Positions 45,688 to 58,000 are shown, numbered from the stretch's first letter. The stretch: DNA of 64,000 nucleotides from Cycas panzhihuaensis (GCA_023213395.1 CM041465.1:110863741-110927740), one strand, 5' to 3'. Made by a program: numbers and translations. The notes: generated by a model from the letters alone, not told the origin.

Positions 45688-46930
45688 TCACGAGTAAAAC
45701 ATCTTAAGGAATTTCCCATTAATAGCTTTCTCAAACTTAAGACCTTCGAGGGTGGCAATCCTATAAGCACCATTACCGATGGTCTCAAAAATGATGAAAT
45801 AGCCAACCCATCTGGGTTTGAATTTGGTCAAACGGTCATGAAGATATTCTAATTTGAGGACATGGTCCTTGGGAAACAAAGGACAAGAATGAAGATGTTT
45901 ATCATAGCTCCTTTATGAGCAAGCTTTGGATGCCAAGTTAGCCTGATAAGTAGCTAAACATCTCTCGTCCAAAGCTTTGAGGTCCAGAAGGCGAGCCTGA
46001 TAGAGTGACTCCTCATCAGTGAGACCTTGAAGAGAGACTCACAAAGAGGGAATCTCTACCTCCAATGGGAGTACCACCTCAGTACTATAGACTAGGGAGA
46101 ATGGGGTCATTCCCGTGGCAGAACGGATAGAGGTGTAGAAAGCCCACAAAGTGGAAGGGAGCTGAAGGTGCTGGTCTCTTTGAGACTAAGTAATAGTTTT
46201 CTTTAAGATATTGATGAGAGTCTTATTAAATGACTCTACCTGACCATTTGCCTAGGATAGTAAGGAGAAGAAGTTTTGTGAGAAATCTTGAATTTCTCAC
46301 AAAGCTCATCCATCTCCTTGCTGCAGAAGGGGGTTCCATTATCAGTGATTAAGATGTCTAGAATCCTGAAACGGTAAATGATGTACTGGTAAATAAATGT
46401 AGCTATCATTTTATGAGGAGTAGTAATTAAAGGAATGGCCTCCACCCATTTGGTAAAATATTCCATGGCAGTCAATATAAACTTGTGTTGCGACGACGAA
46501 GGCGGAGAGATAGCCCCAATGAGGTCTAGCCCCCACTGAGTGAAAGGCCATGGAGAAACAATGGGGTGAAGGGCCTCGAAAGGCACATGGGAGATGTTGG
46601 CATGTTCCTGACATCGCTAACATCTTAGGGTAAAAGCATGGGCATCCTTGAAAAGGGACGACCAAAAGTAACCCATGTAGAGGATCCTCTAAGCCATAGA
46701 TTAGCCCCCAAAGTGGACCCCATAAATACCATGGTGGCATTCGCGGAGTATTTGGTCAGCTTTGTTGGCAGTGACATAGTGGAGGAGGATCCCATTGAAG
46801 GACCTCTTGTATAATACTTCATCTATGAGGAAGTATTGCCTAACAGAAGTCCAGATGCGAGATCTAACTTTACCACTAGCATCAAGGTAGTATTGTTGTT
46901 GCGTAAGATACTGCACTATGTAGCCATACC
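45688..46930 (-). pseudogene. pol: B2 integrase
   Basis: The zinc domain reads RECHHGIYGVHFGG near 46730-46700, then the C-C half before 46590. The core (46586-46236, open) has SPWPFTQWGLDLIGAISPPS (first Asp), ILITDNGTPF (second Asp) and SSPYYP. A one-base deletion near 46251-46256 shifts the frame; the catalytic Glu (GQVE, 46234-46236) survives in the next frame. The C-terminal domain (45879-45688) reads KFKPRWVGYFIIFETIGNGA and NGKFLKMFYS, the usual end of Tat-like integrases. The catalytic triad itself is intact. Confidence 0.88.
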
Positions 46931-47540
46931 ACTTATTGTCGATGAGTGGATGAGGAGAGATGTCCTGAATCATCAAGATGGACTCATCAGGGAGAGAATC
47001 ATCGATGGGAGTATCAAAGGAGTTAGGAATAGGGGCATCTATGAATTGTTCAGCCACCACCATTCCCTTCTTTGATTTTCGGTTAATGATATGAAGGTTG
47101 AATTCTTGAAGTAGGATGGCCCAACAACCAGCCCTACCCATCAAATCTAAACGAGTAAGTAAGTATCGTAAGGGATCAGACTGGATGATTACCTTGGTGG
47201 TATTACCAAGCAAGTAGTGTCTAAACTTCTTGGTCACATGGACCAAGGAGAGACACTCCTTCTCAGTAGGAGAATAGTTAAGTTCAGCAGCCACGAGGGT
47301 GTAACTGATGAAATAAATAGCCCTCTCAGTTCTTACATCATCCTCTTAAGCTAACATAACACCTAAGGATTCATTAGTTACCTAGGTATAAAGAACGAAG
47401 GGCATATCAAAGTGAGGGGACGCCAGCATAAGAGCAGAAGTGAGGGCTTCCTTAAGTCCTTCGAAGGCTTGTTGGGTCTTATTAGACTAAACAAAAGGAG
47501 CTCCCTTCTTCAATAGGTTCATAAGGGGTTTAGTGCTCAT
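46931..47540 (-). pseudogene. pol: B2 pol RNase H
   Basis: 47294 downward is open: AAELNYSPTEKECLSLVHVT, KKFRHYLLGNTTKVIIQSD and PLRYLLTRLDLMGRAG; then VVAEQFIDAPIPN and DDSLPDESILMI, the Tat-like boundary that normally leads to a second RNase H. Here it runs straight into the integrase zinc domain with no such domain between. The N-terminal part (47530-47300) has stops. Confidence 0.83.
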
Positions 47541-48460
47541 ATCGAAATCTATCAAGAAGTGCCTGAGAAAACTAAGCCTACCTAGAAATGACTTGATATG
47601 TTATTGGGTTCTAGGAGGTGGCATGTCAAGGATTACCCTGACCTTGTCAGGCTCAATTTGGATTCCTTGTTTACACATAAGAAATCCAAGGAGTTTGCCC
47701 AAAGTAACGACAAATACACACTTGAGTGGGTTTAGGCTAACATGATACTTACAACATCATGAGAAGATAGCCCACAAGTCAGAGGGATGATGGGCCCTGA
47801 TGTGTGAGAGACCCATGATGTCATCCATGAAGACCTCCAATGTGTTATCAATGAGGTCATGGAAGATGAAATGCATCGCTCTCTGATAAGTGGCACCTGC
47901 ATTTTTAAGGCCAAAGGGCATTGCCTTATTGGCAAAGGTACCCCATGGTGTAGTGAAGTCCATCTTGTGGCGATCTTCAGGAGATATCTAGATCTGGTTA
48001 TAACTAGAGAAGCCATCCATTAGGGACATGAGTTTGAACCCAGCCGTTCGATTAATGATTTGATCAATGAAGGGGAGTGGAAAGTTGTCCTTATGATAAA
48101 CATTATTTATGTCATGGAAGTCGATGCATATATGGATGGCCCCATTCTTCTTAGCAACAGGGACAATATTGGAGACTCACTTGGGGTAATCAGTGGAAGT
48201 AGTGAGTCTAATATCTAAGAGCTTTTCAACCTTCATCTTAACAATGGCTGAGAGCTTCAGGTGAAGGGGACGCTGCTTCTAGTGCACGGGGTGGGCACCA
48301 GGGGTGGTGATGAGATTATGGGTGACAATGGAGGGGTAAATTCCCTTCATGTCAGTATAATCCCACACGAAAACATCTCAAAATTCTTCAAAGAAAAGGG
48401 AATACTCCTTTATCTTATCAGGAGAGTATTCCATCCTGACCTTAATGACCTTGCTGGGGG
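47541..48460 (-). pseudogene. pol: B2 reverse transcriptase
   Basis: Blocks in order: KMKVEKLLDIRLTTSTDYPK, SNIVPVAKKNGAIHICIDF, DNFPLPFIDQIINRTAGFKL, MDGFSSYNQI, DFTTPWGTFANKAMPFGLKN and AGATYQRAMHFIFHDLIDN. The catalytic box is FMDD at 47820-47831, with both Asp present. The thumb follows (KLLGFLMCKQGIQIEPDKVR near 47690). Three or four TAG stops lie where Gln or Trp is expected. It is the only gypsy RT of the Tat type in the window, and the only candidate source of RT for A and B1. Confidence 0.9.
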
Positions 48461-48466
48461 CCAAGA

Positions 48467-49250
48467 CTATGTCCTGGGTTGCCTCATGCACATGGCATTC
48501 TCCTCCTCAAAGTGGAGAGGGGTAAGGTCAACGGGAAGAGATGGAATAGGGGACGGGATTGGGTTGGTGAGTGTGGACCCAATTGCAAGGATCTTCTGGT
48601 GGCCAAGCCTATGGTGACCAAAAGGCAAGTTGGGCACGAAGCCCGCTAGGTGCTCGAGCAAGGCTTCATCATCTTTGAAGTAATCCACCCCATGGATGAA
48701 CTTACTTCGAATAGATGAAGTGCTAGAGGGAGTGGAGGCAATGGGACCATGATGGTCATCGGGTTGCCCATCTTCCTCACGAGACTCTAAGAGAGAGTCA
48801 AAAGGGAGTTCCCCGGAAGGACCGAAAGGCAGTTCTTCAAAGCCATCACCTACGGGAGGTGATGAAGGGGAAGAACTAATGGACAAATCAAACCACACAA
48901 TGACATGCAAGATGTAGGAGTGGTTAGTCTCACCAATGAGAGAGGTTCTAGATAGAGATCTGGAATAAGATGGGTGTGACCTACTGGTGCGAAGGAAAGA
49001 GATGGGATGGAGATAATCCTTGTCCTCGTGTGACTTGTCATCACTAAACGAGGCAAGGTACCCATAGCTCCCAATGCCAATAGGGGCAAAACGCATGAGA
49101 CTAGAAAAAGAAGATGTGGGATCTTCTTCAAAGGGATTGGGTATACCAATGGAGTAAGCTGAGGCATGAGTAGAAAGACCTCGGTTTGCCTAATTAGTAG
49201 GACTAGTTTATTTGGAAAGTGGGCATTCACGGGGGACAACCTTCATTCAT
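48467..49250 (-). pseudogene. pol: B2 linker between protease and RT
   Basis: Open for 209 codons from 49096: MRFAPIGIGSYGYLASFSDD, an acidic and Ser/Pro-rich middle (DSLLESREEDGQPDDHHGP), VDYFKDDEALLEHLAGFVPN and DLTPLHFEEEN. RFAPIG-x-G-[SG]-YGYLA is conserved in A and B1 even though they have no RT. Its role is unknown to me. Confidence 0.75.
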
Positions 49251-49720
49251 CCGTCGTGGACGAATTTAAGTTGTCCCTAGAGAGTCGAACATACGGCTCC
49301 CATTTGGTCAAGCCATGGTCAACCTAAGAGAAGGTTATAGTTAATGTTGACGTCGAGGACTATAACATCAGTGAGGATAGTCTTACCCTTGAGGGTGAGC
49401 AAAATCATGACAGAACCCAATGGGGTCTTCTCACTACTGTCATAACCTTAGCATCGCCATGGAATAGGTTCCAAGGCAGAAATACCAAGCTCTTACATAA
49501 CATGCAAGGGCATGGCATTCACGGAAGAACCGTTGTTAACAACAGTCCTTCGCAGGGTACAATCAGGTGTATCAATGGTAATAGTGAATGGGAAGTTCCA
49601 CTGATGTTCCCTTTCATACGTGGGAGGAAGGTCCTTAGGATCAAAAGAAATAACAGGTTCATGACTTTGGGTTAAGCCCAAAGCGTGAACAGGTACGTCA
49701 TTAGATCCTAAAGCTTCCAA
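49251..49720 (-). pseudogene. pol: B2 aspartic protease, catalytic Asp lost
   Basis: 49720-49493 is open: DPKDLPPTYEREHQWNFPFT, ITIDTPDCTLRRTVVNNGSS and VNAMPLHVM. The expected D-N-G-S is N-N-G-S: the Asp codon is AAC at 49535-49537. Then LGSVMILLTLKGKTILTDVI and YNLLLG, with a stop after it. B1 and A keep this Asp. Confidence 0.83.
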
Positions 49721-49732
49721 GAGGAGAATCTG

Positions 49733-52300
49733 CTACTTGGGATAACTCCTCAAAACATCCATCAAGGACATTCCTACAGCAACGGTATGAAGCTCATCCA
49801 TGATGGAGAAAGGCTTACCCTTCGTGATAGGTGGGGTAAGTGCCCTTCGAAAATTGTAATAACTCGGGCACACAGGAATAGCCTTATTGAAGAGAGGTAC
49901 TTTCAGAGGAGGGTTCTCTGGAAGAGGATTGGAAGGAGTAGAGGAAGAAGCACTGGCTACTTCTTTAGTGGCTTGAGACCGAGTAAGGGCATACGAAGGA
50001 GTAGCCCCAACCATTTGGATAACCTTCTTCCCCTTGTTTTGGGGTTACGAAGGTGATGGGATGCAACGGTTAGGGGAACGGGAGGAAGAGGATGAATCTT
50101 GGGTACCCTTCCCTTTATCGCGGGAAGGACGGGAATTTGGCGATCTTCCTCAGTTCTAGTTATTCTTGGATTGAGTGTTGCGATCATATTCCCCATGTTT
50201 GGGGAATAGATCCTTATGAACTGGTTGGTCTAAATTAGGCCTTGAGGCCCATTTAGAGGAGGAGTCATGTCGAGAGGCATCCTTAGGATGATGGGCCCTA
50301 CAACGTGAGTCATCGTGGAAGCACTCCCCATGAATGGAGCACCACTTCTTCTCAAGCCAGGGATCTGTCTTCCTCGTTTGAGAGGACTGGGCGTTTCCAT
50401 TCTTAGGGAGGGAAGCTTGAGTTTCTTATTAAATTTGTTTGTTAGATGTTGGAGATGAAGGGACTTGTAGCTAGAGTTCCTTCATCATATGTACGAATGA
50501 ATGTATGGTGGATGTGAGGGGGTCTAAAGTCCTCTCAGTCGGGTGAGAGGAAGACCTAGAGGATTATTGGGGTTTAGTTTCCTTAATTGAGGGAGGTGCC
50601 TCATGATGTTGTGAGGGCTTAAGAGGCTTCTTGAGTCCAGCCTGGATCTCAATAGCCTCCAACGCTAAGCACTTGGCAATCATGGAGTCACATGTGGTTG
50701 CCCCCATTTTAAGGACTTCCACATGTACTTTAGGATGAAGTGCATAATAACAAGGTCTCTCTTCAACTCCTTGGGCAACGTGGCCTTAGTGGAGTGAAGA
50801 AGGTCATGAAATCATCACACAAAGTCATGATTCATCTCATCATGGCCTTGTTTAAGCGATAAGAGGAATTTCATTCCTCTCTCAAATGGATGAACTACAT
50901 CAAAATAGTTGATGAATTCATCCACCAATTGCTGGAATGAAAAGATAGAGTGGGCAAGGAGGTGATAAAACAACTTAAGGGCATTGCCCTGCAAAGATCA
51001 TGGAAATAATTTCATTAGGATATGGTCATAAGCCTAGTAGTCTATACATACCATAGAAAAACTATGCACATGTTCTGCTAGGTCTTGCAAAGAAGTTCCA
51101 TCAAATCTAGGAACTTTGGGAGGATGAGGTGGCAGATTAGTTGTTAATGCCTCAATAGATAAAGGTGTTGATCTATAGTCCATGAAGGGATGCGCCCTTA
51201 CTTGGACCATAGGATCAACGAATGATGTAGTAGGTAGCGAGCAAGGAATGGACAGGGGTGGCAAACCCATCCCTCCTTGAGGAAATAGCCCTTGCTAGAA
51301 AGGGGCTTGAGGATAAGTGCCTTGAAAGGGAGTCAGGTTCCCTTGTGAAGGCATGGCAAAAGGGACTGTACTAGATGGAAAAAAAAGGGGATATGGAATC
51401 AGGTTTTACCCATATGGGCCACCCATAGGTGGGGTAATCCCATATGGGTGTAGTAGATCTACTCCATAAGTTGGGAGGTGGTTCCCTCTACCCTACCCAT
51501 AAGGTTGAGAAGTGTACCCCGTGGGGATGTAAAAGGAAGAGCCAACAGGTTTGTTTTGAGGGTACGTGGGAGTGGGTCCCACATGACTAATGGTGGAAGA
51601 GTTAGTAGGACCGATAGGCCTACTAGAGAAAGTATGTGCCACATTGAGGGATGGTATATTAGTTTGGCTAGGAAAGGATATGCTAACCTTCAACTGAGGG
51701 AAAGACATACCACGAGAAGGCCTCGAAGTACTAGGGCCTTGGCAGGGGATGGAAGGTATAACATGCATCCCTATGACAATAATAGGGAAAGGATGGGATG
51801 AATGTGTAGGTACGAAAGGATTGGTTGTTGCAAGAGGAGTATATAAGGATGAAGAAAGTGAGGGAGGAGCAGACAAGGAAGAGGCTCCCCCATGGAAGGC
51901 ATCTTCAAACCATCTAGGACGTGGTTGAAAATGAGCAGCATGATGGCACTCGTTAAAAGCTTCAACCACATCAGCAGGAGGGGTATCTACATGCTCGTAA
52001 GAGGTAGACGGGGCCTCAAACGAAGTAGACCACTCAGGACGTTCCTCATAAGAATCACCAACTGAGTGGTAAATCTCAAGAGGAAAAGATCCTTCTATCG
52101 CATGGGTAGAAGGATGGGCATTAAGTGGGTGATGTTGGTCACCCGGGTAGTAAATAGGATCATCACCCTCTTGGGTGGATCCCGGAATAGAAGAGGGAAA
52201 CTCATGAGTTCCCGAGGCTAAGGTGTGGTAGGCCTAATCAAAAGGGTATCCTTCCATAGTCGAATTAGAATCTGACAAAGGAAGAGGACAATACCCGAGA
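49733..52300 (-). pseudogene. gag: B2 gag
   Basis: Stretches in order: N-terminal part from about 52260 (EGYPFD, SEGDDPIYYPGD-like text), Pro/Ser-rich middle 51969-51493, LSIEALTTNLPPHPPKVPRF to 51034, then ALKLFYHLLAHSIFSFQQL and LKQGHDEMNHDFV with stops. The knuckle (50300-50341) keeps all CX2HX4HX4C ligands. The C-terminal part (50014-49733) has KPFSIMDELHTVAVGMSLMD. Stops and at least two frameshifts break it. Confidence 0.85.
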
Positions 52301-52500
52301 TCTTCTAACAATGGAGATAAGCCACGTAAGTGATGAGAGAAGCATCACATACAAAGCTAACCAACACTATAGGAGAAAGAGAGGGCGACAGAAAGTGCAC
52401 GTTAGGGGCTGCCCAATGAAGAAAATGAAGTAGGAGAAAACCACAGGGAGGTAGCAATACTAACAGAAAAGAGCAGAAACTAGCTCCCTTACTGGCAGAT

Positions 52501-52518
52501 CCCCAGTATGGTTGCCAG
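52501..52518 (-). other. B2 primer-binding-site region
   Basis: The - strand CTGGCAACCATACTGGGG directly follows the LTR. The TGGC and GGGGATC ends fit a tRNA-Asp-type site but the middle does not. Confidence 0.5.
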
Positions 52519-55271
52519 TGGATGCACATCTACGAGATAGCTACCTAACTAAGTAGGAATAACAAGGGCAGTCAATGGAACTATCAAGTACAGATAAAAA
52601 CCTATGAGTAAGGCAAATACCACGTAGGGCACCCCATGTGCCGAAGCATAAGTTCAGGACCTGCGGATGGTACCCAACTACCTAAAGGTGGTTCCCCACT
52701 TCAATTAAGAAGAGAGGAGGGAGAAGAATAACCTGGGTAGATCTAGGAGAAGAGTCCTCCCACCCTTGGATGGCCGAAAGGGAAGGGAGAAAACCCCTTG
52801 AGGGTTTCCCTATAGCAGAGGGAAACAAGTAGGGGGTAGGTAGGTGAGCAACCTACGAATAAGACCTTCTCGATTATCTAGCTAGGTGGAAGAAAACCAA
52901 GGGAGGATGAAGGGAGCAGGAATGATCGATCAATCAAGAGCTTCCCCCTTCAAAAGGGAAATCAAGAGAAAAGAAGGTGTTAGGACACACGCAAGCAAAC
53001 TAAACCAAAGATGACAAGTTAAGAGGGCAAGGTAAGTTTACAAGCTAGAGGGAAAGGTTAAAAGGGAAAGCTTCCTAAAACCTTTTCCTATGATAGATAT
53101 AATGTGTGAACTATAACAAACGGAATATAAACCAAAAGAGAGAGTCGGTTTCCCTTTTCCTTTTAAATGATCTAATTACTACCGTGCAAAATCTTTTAAA
53201 GAAAAGAAAATGAAATGAAGCAAGAGTGCATACCCAGAATGGAGACATGGTTGAAGCGGCGATGTTCCCATAAGGTGTCTAAGATTGCTCCACAAAGCAC
53301 GGCGAAAGAGAGGGGTCGCAGTAGGATGAAGCATGGGGCCTCCTTACCTTCCCCAGAAGTGACACTAAAGTGCCAAGAAAAGGAAAAAGGAAAATGATGG
53401 TAGCAAAGGAAATGCTAAAATAAAATATAAGTAAAACACTTACCCACAAGAGAGAAGTAGAGGAAATCCCTTACACCCTCTGTATACCTGCAAGTAAGCA
53501 CAAATATCCCTTTCCAAGGAAAGGAAGCTAACAACATAAAGTGGAGTCCCAATAACACGTGTATATATATGAAAAACAAGTCTCAATATCTATATATTAG
53601 TGTACATGAACCATAAGGTTGCAGTGATAATTTATGGAAAAATAAACTACTCAAATGAACAGTAAGTAGATAAGTAAGCCTCAGAGTGGCCCACCTCCCA
53701 TAAAGAGTAACCATGCCCTCCCTTAAGAAGCCACAAGGTAGTGAGGGTATGGCTATAAGGCTGGCTGAGAAAAGGGATAGTAGAGGTGCAAAAGAGCCTA
53801 AATCAAAGCTCAATAAGGCCGGGGTGCTCTGGGAAGCTAACCAAACTATTGAGAAGAGGATTGAGCCAAGAAAAGTTATCAGGGCTTATGCGTTGTTAAG
53901 ATTTGGGAAATGATCCCTCAAACTAATGCTGCAACAAGTGCCAATGCTGATTTCAGTGGCTAGAAATAGCCTACTAAATCCTTACTCCACTCCAAGAGTA
54001 GCACGGGACAAAGAGAAAGGTTTGGAGGGCAAAATCCTCTTAGGGAGTGTGGAAGGTGGTACGGAATCTGCCTAGCTCTATCCCAAACCTTATGTATTCC
54101 TCTTGATCACTATCCTAGGCATGAAACGCAAGAAAAGAGGCCTAAATAGTAGAGAAAAAAGCCCAAGGGAAAGGCAAGAAATAACCCTTGGAAGAAGATA
54201 AGATAAGCTAGTGTAAACATGTAAAACTGGACATAAATTAGGCAAAGGAAAGACCTTAAACCAACAAATACCTGTGGAGAAGATGGAAGGCATTTGCCTC
54301 TATCAAAACCTATTGGAAAGAGGCTGAGAAATTTGTAGAAAGGCTATGGAGTAGCATGTATGGAGCCTCTGCTAAGATGGCTGAAGGAAAACCTACACTT
54401 GAGAATGCTTGATGGCTGCCCGGGCAAAGAAGTCTTGGAAACTCTTCAAAGTGGCCCTCTCCAAGGTGTGCAAGGGGCTAAGAAGATGTCATAGCTAAAC
54501 TAAAGGAGAGTTGGGTGCTGGAGAGTGATTGCAGGTCCTAGAACAGTAGTGGAGCAGCAGGAGACAGCAGACAATAAGGAATTTTTCCTTGTGATCCTTC
54601 CAAAATGAGGTAAAAAGATCCCTAAAATGAATTAGGTAAGACTTATATATCCAGCCTTAACCTTAATCGAGTGATTAGGGCATGATTGGTGGTGAGTTAA
54701 GTTATGAGACACATGGTAATTCTATAATAAATATGAGAATTACTATAGCAGATTTTAAAAAATAAGTCATGACAGTTGCACTATAGTAAACTTCGCGATG
54801 CCGTAAAATTTAACACAATGTGGGACCAGAGGCCAAAACTGGCCCAAACAACCAGCCTAGGCTATGCGCCAGTGACCTAGGAGGCTGACAGGGGGTAAGG
54901 CCACCTGCCCAGGGGTAGACAAGCAAACAAATGAGCCACAGGAAGCAACAATGGGACTCAAAGATGCAATAAGTTGACCAAACAATGATGGATCAGCACA
55001 CAGGCGAGGATGACATTAGCCAAATAGGTCTTAAGGTGAGTAGGGCAGAATGCAAGAAGTGATGTAGCCACCCGAGTGTCACACTCACTGGGAATATTCC
55101 CCCGCTATAGTCGTCATAGGCTAGATAGGTGTAGATGACGACAGGACCATCTACAAAATCATAGCATACAAGCAGATAGTCATCACAAAGGAAAACAACA
55201 ATAAGGTGGGAGGTATACCTACACTTACCTAAGTCAACTGCTCTATATCCATTCCCAGAAGTAGGGAAACA
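52519..55271 (-). repeat. B2 5' LTR
   Basis: Pairs with 38358-41124. TATATAAG on the - strand (54642-54649) and a hairpin (CCTTAATC/GATTAGGG, 54661-54680) mark the U3 promoter about 620 bases from the LTR start. Confidence 0.92.
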
Positions 55272-55276
55272 ATGGA
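55272..55276. repeat. Target-site duplication of B2, right copy
   Basis: ATGGA, one transition from GTGGA at 38353-38357. Confidence 0.8.
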
Positions 55277-55867
55277 TTAGAAAAAATAGTAGTAAACAGT
55301 CATACCACAATAAACTTTAGGGTACCATGATAAACTTTATGGTACCACTAAGTTTGTAGCGGTGCAGGGCTAGAATGTAATAAAAGGAGAAATCAAGGTT
55401 GTGGGGGCCCTAGAAGGTGGTACCCTAGTCTTAAGAAGGCCTAGCCCTCCTATCCAAGTGGCTAAGGATAGTCTAGGTGAGCAAATGGGCTCAGTCAGAT
55501 AAGGCACCAAAAGGTAGGGCTTCCCAAAATTTCTAAAGCTAGGTATAAAATACCTATGACAAAGGTGTGAGTAGGTCACATGCATTGGTTAAAGCTCAAG
55601 GCAATGTGGAGGTGGTGCGGAGGGTTGTAGAGTGCCATGGGGATGCATGCCTCACGGAGATATAGGTCTCACGGGTCGTCATAGGCTAAAGGCATACGAC
55701 ATGATCAATCAAGATGCATAATCAATTGTGAAAATAATCCAATAAATCATGCAATCCAAACAATGCTTCAATCTATAATATCTGAAGTGACTAAGATGAG
55801 AGAGAGAAGTGTACATACGCTTACTTGAGTCAAACCATCTATACCCATTCCCAGTAGCCAGGAAACA
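55277..55867 (-). repeat. Element A 5' LTR, 5' part
   Basis: Continues the A LTR after B2 and ends at TGTTTCC (55867 on the - strand). Confidence 0.9.
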
Positions 55868-55872
55868 ACATC
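55868..55872. repeat. Target-site duplication of element A, right copy
   Basis: ACATC, identical to 11330-11334. Confidence 0.85.
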
Positions 55873-56204
55873 CTATCTACATCCCTTCATCTTCCATGAG
55901 GATCTACTTTCTCATTGAGTCTTGCCTTCTTCTTTTGGCCATCTAAGGGTAGGAAGACCCACATTTTAAGGTTCCTCAGGCAACTGACGATATCCCTCAC
56001 TTGCGCTACCTTCTAAAATCAAAGACTAAGTTACTTAGAGGAAGTTGTGCACCATTCATGGGTCCCAAACCTACATTCTGATGCATGGACACCCTGTGTG
56101 GGTGTTTCCTTTCACTTGTTGGATTGACCTCTTCACTCTAAAGCCTTCCGTTAATAGTTCTAATCCTAACTAGGTGTAGTTACCATCGCATAGACACAAT
56201 TCAA
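55873..56204 (+). repeat. Element C 3' LTR, second part
   Basis: Continues the C LTR interrupted at 11334: GTGTTTCC near 56105 and GTGTAGTTACCATCGCATAG near 56175 match the end of the A LTR in reverse. Ends at about AATTCAA, homologous to the GATTCCA terminus. Confidence 0.8.
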
Positions 56205-58000
56205 ATATGAAATACATAAAATAAAACAAAGTAAGTTTCCCTAATCAAAAGAGACTTTTTCATTTAAAAAAATAACCTTTATCTTATATTTATACAAGAA
56301 AATATAAGAAGGGAAGAAAGGGGTGGTTAGCCTCAGAATGGATAACCCTCCAAGATCACAAACCTCCATGCTACCCAAGCACAAATACAACAAGCAAAGA
56401 TGGTGCAATAAAGGTTGAACGTATGGGTGACAGGTTGCAATAAAGTTGTAAATGCTACTAATGTTGCAAAAGTTGCAATGTGCAACTTTTACAACCTCTA
56501 ACTAATCTAACATCCAAAGATAGGTAGGGTTTGACTAGGGGTTGCAATTCCTACCTATGTAAGGCCCACAAAGATGGGAGCTAGTGCAATAATAGGTTGC
56601 ATATATTGCTACCAACGGTGACCTCTTTTCTAGAAGCTCTTTGGCAACCCAAGGGAAGCACAAAGGAGAAAGAGGAAAGGGGAGAAGGGGAGTGGCCTTA
56701 AGGAGAAGGCTAGCAAGGTTATGGAACCTACCTTAGCTCCTTTCACTCACCCTTTTGAGACCTCTTCATCGCTTCCTCCTTGGAGAAACTATGAAAGAGT
56801 TAGAAGGAATGATGGATAGACAAGAAAATAGGAGGGTTTGCCTCCTATGTGCAATAGTAAAAGTGGAAGATAGGGATGTTGCAGGGCATTCAAACCACTT
56901 TTCAATAATATAAAGGGAGTAAAGTGAAATAAAGATGGAGGAATACCTATTATAGGTAGATTAGGAGTAACTCAACCTTATAGAATAGGGAATAAGGGTA
57001 ACCCTACAAGGTTTGTAGGTGAAACCCTATAAAGGCTATAAGATTGAAGACAAGTGTGATGATTGTGCTTGGAGGCAAGCTTAGAGTGTATTTTTCCTTA
57101 AGGTAGCCTTATTTCAGGCCTACTACTGCAGATCTAGAGTTGCAGAGGGCTGATCCTAGGCTAGAGAGCTGGTATGCCAAGTGTTGCAGGGTGCTTCTGC
57201 AAGGAACTATGAAGTATGAGTGATAGAGAGAGTTTATTTTTAGAGTGGAAGAAAAAGAAATGAGGGTGGTTTTGGGTTTTAAACCCAACCTTAGCTCAAT
57301 TGAGCAATTAGGATACAACTTGGGCTAGGAATACATTTGGGCCATGTTGTAAATTTGTAATAAATATAAAATTTACCACAAAAAATTTAAGAAATAATGT
57401 ATGATGGTTGCCCCACGGTGAACTTTGTAGTTCTACGAAGTTTGCAGCAGTATCACAATCTTTACCACAGTGTGACAATAACATAGGTAGTAATAAAACA
57501 AAGAAGAGCTTAGAAGCCCAAAAGGGAGGTACTTTAGGCCTAAGGGAGTATGAAACTATGTCCAAGTGGCTAGAGATAGTCACGGTACTAAAGAGACCTA
57601 TGTCGGGTAAGGTTCCAAAAACATGAAGCTCCCAAAAATTTGACAAATAAATGAGGAAACTCCAATTGTACCTAAGCAAGATGCTAGAGGTTAGGGTGTG
57701 CCAACAGAGTTGTAAGTAGATCACAAGGGCTAATCTATGCTTGGGATGATGTGGAGACATGTAGGAAGGTTGTGGAGTACCATGGGATCCATGTCCCTAA
57801 ATGATCATAGGCTGAAATAGTATAGTGCATCATGATCAAGCAACATATGCATAATGATCACTCAATGAATCAAGTAGTCATGTAACATAAATAAAATGCC
57901 TCAATCCACCTTAGTAGAACTGATGGAGGTGAGGGATAGAAGTGTACCTACACTTACCTAAGTTGACCCATCTGTATCCATTCTTGATAGCCAGGAAATA
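56205..58000 (-). repeat. Element D 5' LTR fragment
   Basis: Colinear with A LTRs in the same orientation: GGTTAGCCTCAGAATGG near 56325, hairpin relic near 57290, and TATTTCCTGGC at the 58000 end. C cuts its left side. No purine tract lies to its right; Ty3/gypsy integrase of E begins there instead, so 58000 is the outer edge of a 5' LTR. The short frames inside are not conserved. Confidence 0.75.

Larger units (their letters stand above)
38358..55271 (-). mobile_element. Element B2, Tat-like gypsy with full pol
   Basis: A 16,914-base complete element. On the - strand: 5' LTR (2753 bases), primer site, gag, protease, linker, RT, RNase H, integrase; then the antisense PMD gene, second RNase H, purine tract and 3' LTR (2767 bases). 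Integrase last in pol and the gag knuckle place it in Ty3/gypsy near Tat. In the first 115 bases the LTRs differ at 10 sites by hand count, 9 transitions, so it is the youngest of the three. Confidence 0.93.
11335..55867 (-). mobile_element. Element A, Tat-like gypsy, pol-less, with B1 and B2 nested inside
   Basis: Outer limits are set by LTR termini and the ACATC duplication. Removing B1 and B2 with one duplication copy each leaves about 13.4 kb: LTRs of 2962 and 2989 bases, gag, protease, linker, an antisense gene without its PMD core, a second RNase H and a purine tract. No RT, pol RNase H or integrase is present, so it is non-autonomous. Hand comparison of the first 135 bases of its LTRs shows about 20 differences, more than in B1 or B2, agreeing with the nesting order. 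Confidence 0.9.

Noticed and set aside
48261-48617. 118-codon + strand frame
   Set aside because: It lies opposite the linker and RT start of B2 and is not kept in other elements.
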